From Apus apus (Eukaryota; Chordata; Aves; Apodiformes; Apodidae): a stretch of DNA of 64,000 bases. The translations under genes were made by a program, and so were the position numbers. Below the pieces are notes generated by a model. That model saw nothing but the letters and a program-made list of their open reading frames with translations, ran no database searches and was not told the origin of the DNA. Shown one piece after another: positions 63,627 through 64,000 of the stretch. The stretch spans positions 54,641,905-54,705,904 of the forward strand of contig NC_067312.1 of assembly GCF_020740795.1 (NCBI RefSeq). Reading direction: 5' to 3'. Positions within the stretch are counted from its first letter, which is position 1. Each line of letters begins with the position of its first letter.

Positions 63627-64000
63627 CACAGAATCACAGAATCGTCATGGTTAGAAAGGACCTCTGAGATCACAGAGTCCAACCATCAACACAAAAAACC
63701 CCCCAAACAAACACAAACAAGTACACACACTTAATAATAAAACTCCGCAACCTCGGCCACTAGAGCATGCAGTGAAGTGCCACATCTACATGTTTCTTGA
63801 ATACCGCCAGAGATGGTGACTCAACCACCTCCCTGGGCAGCCTGTTCCAGTGCCTGACCACTCTTACAGTATAGAAGTTCTTCCTAATGTCCAATTTAAA
63901 CCTTCCTTGGTGCAATGTCAGGCCATTTCCTCTGGTCCTATTGTAATTGACTTTAAAAACAGGCTAACATCCACCTCCCTACAACCCCTTTAAGGTAGTT
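63627..64000 (-). repeat. CR1 LINE fragment, truncated by window end
   Basis: The plus strand begins CACAGAATCACAGAATCGTC, then ACCTCTGAGATCACAGAGTCCAACC, and later CACCTCCCTGGGCAGCCTGTTCCAGTGCCTGACCAC. That is the reverse complement of a CR1 3' end. The element runs off the window. It includes a short A/C-rich stretch near 63,695-63,730. Confidence 0.85.

Overview
This window is vertebrate nuclear DNA, almost certainly avian. Genes are split into small GT-AG exons, and the interspersed repeats are mainly CR1 LINEs with the typical avian 3' end (ATTCTRTGATTCT-type octamers). There is also an abundant avian ERV/LTR-like repeat, and Alu/B1/L1-type mammalian repeats are absent. Nothing prokaryotic was seen (no operons, no CRISPR array).

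There is one protein-coding gene, on the minus strand: the 3' half of SVEP1 (polydom), a giant secreted extracellular-matrix protein. I placed 22 consecutive coding exons between 61,564 and 21,671. Their splice phases join without a break and give 6,303 coding bases (2,100 codons plus a stop). In protein order they encode the end of the pentraxin domain, CCP/sushi modules 5 and 6, a calcium-binding EGF, a run of 30 CCP modules, three C-terminal EGF modules and a short basic tail. A single 2,777-bp exon (46,644-49,420) carries 14 complete CCPs plus two halves. The 5' half of the gene (vWFA, HYR, first EGFs, most of the pentraxin) lies beyond 64,000. The last coding exon (21,671-21,710) and the 3' UTR running to an AATAAA near 17,839 are the least certain parts.

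Three features of the gene stand out. Two CCP exons (38,597-38,770 and 37,463-37,636) appear to be extra relative to the 34-CCP mammalian protein as I remember it. The CCP corresponding to mammalian CCP21 has the expected long insert but not the published integrin alpha9beta1 motif. CCP29 has two added cysteines.

Between exons there are CR1 fragments (34.7, 42.5 and 63.6 kb), an H2A.Z processed pseudogene (about 43.0-43.3 kb, minus strand) and an ancient MIR-type SINE relic (41.9 kb). Positions 1-17.8 kb, downstream of the gene, contain no recognisable gene. That flank holds a possible LTR (229-605), CR1 copies (2.3-3.1, 4.15-5.2 and 8.3-8.5 kb), an ERV/LTR-like repeat (5.7-6.7 kb), a 119-bp pentanucleotide microsatellite (10.83-10.95 kb), an imperfect inverted repeat (14.37-14.49 kb) and an old SINE relic (16.2 kb).
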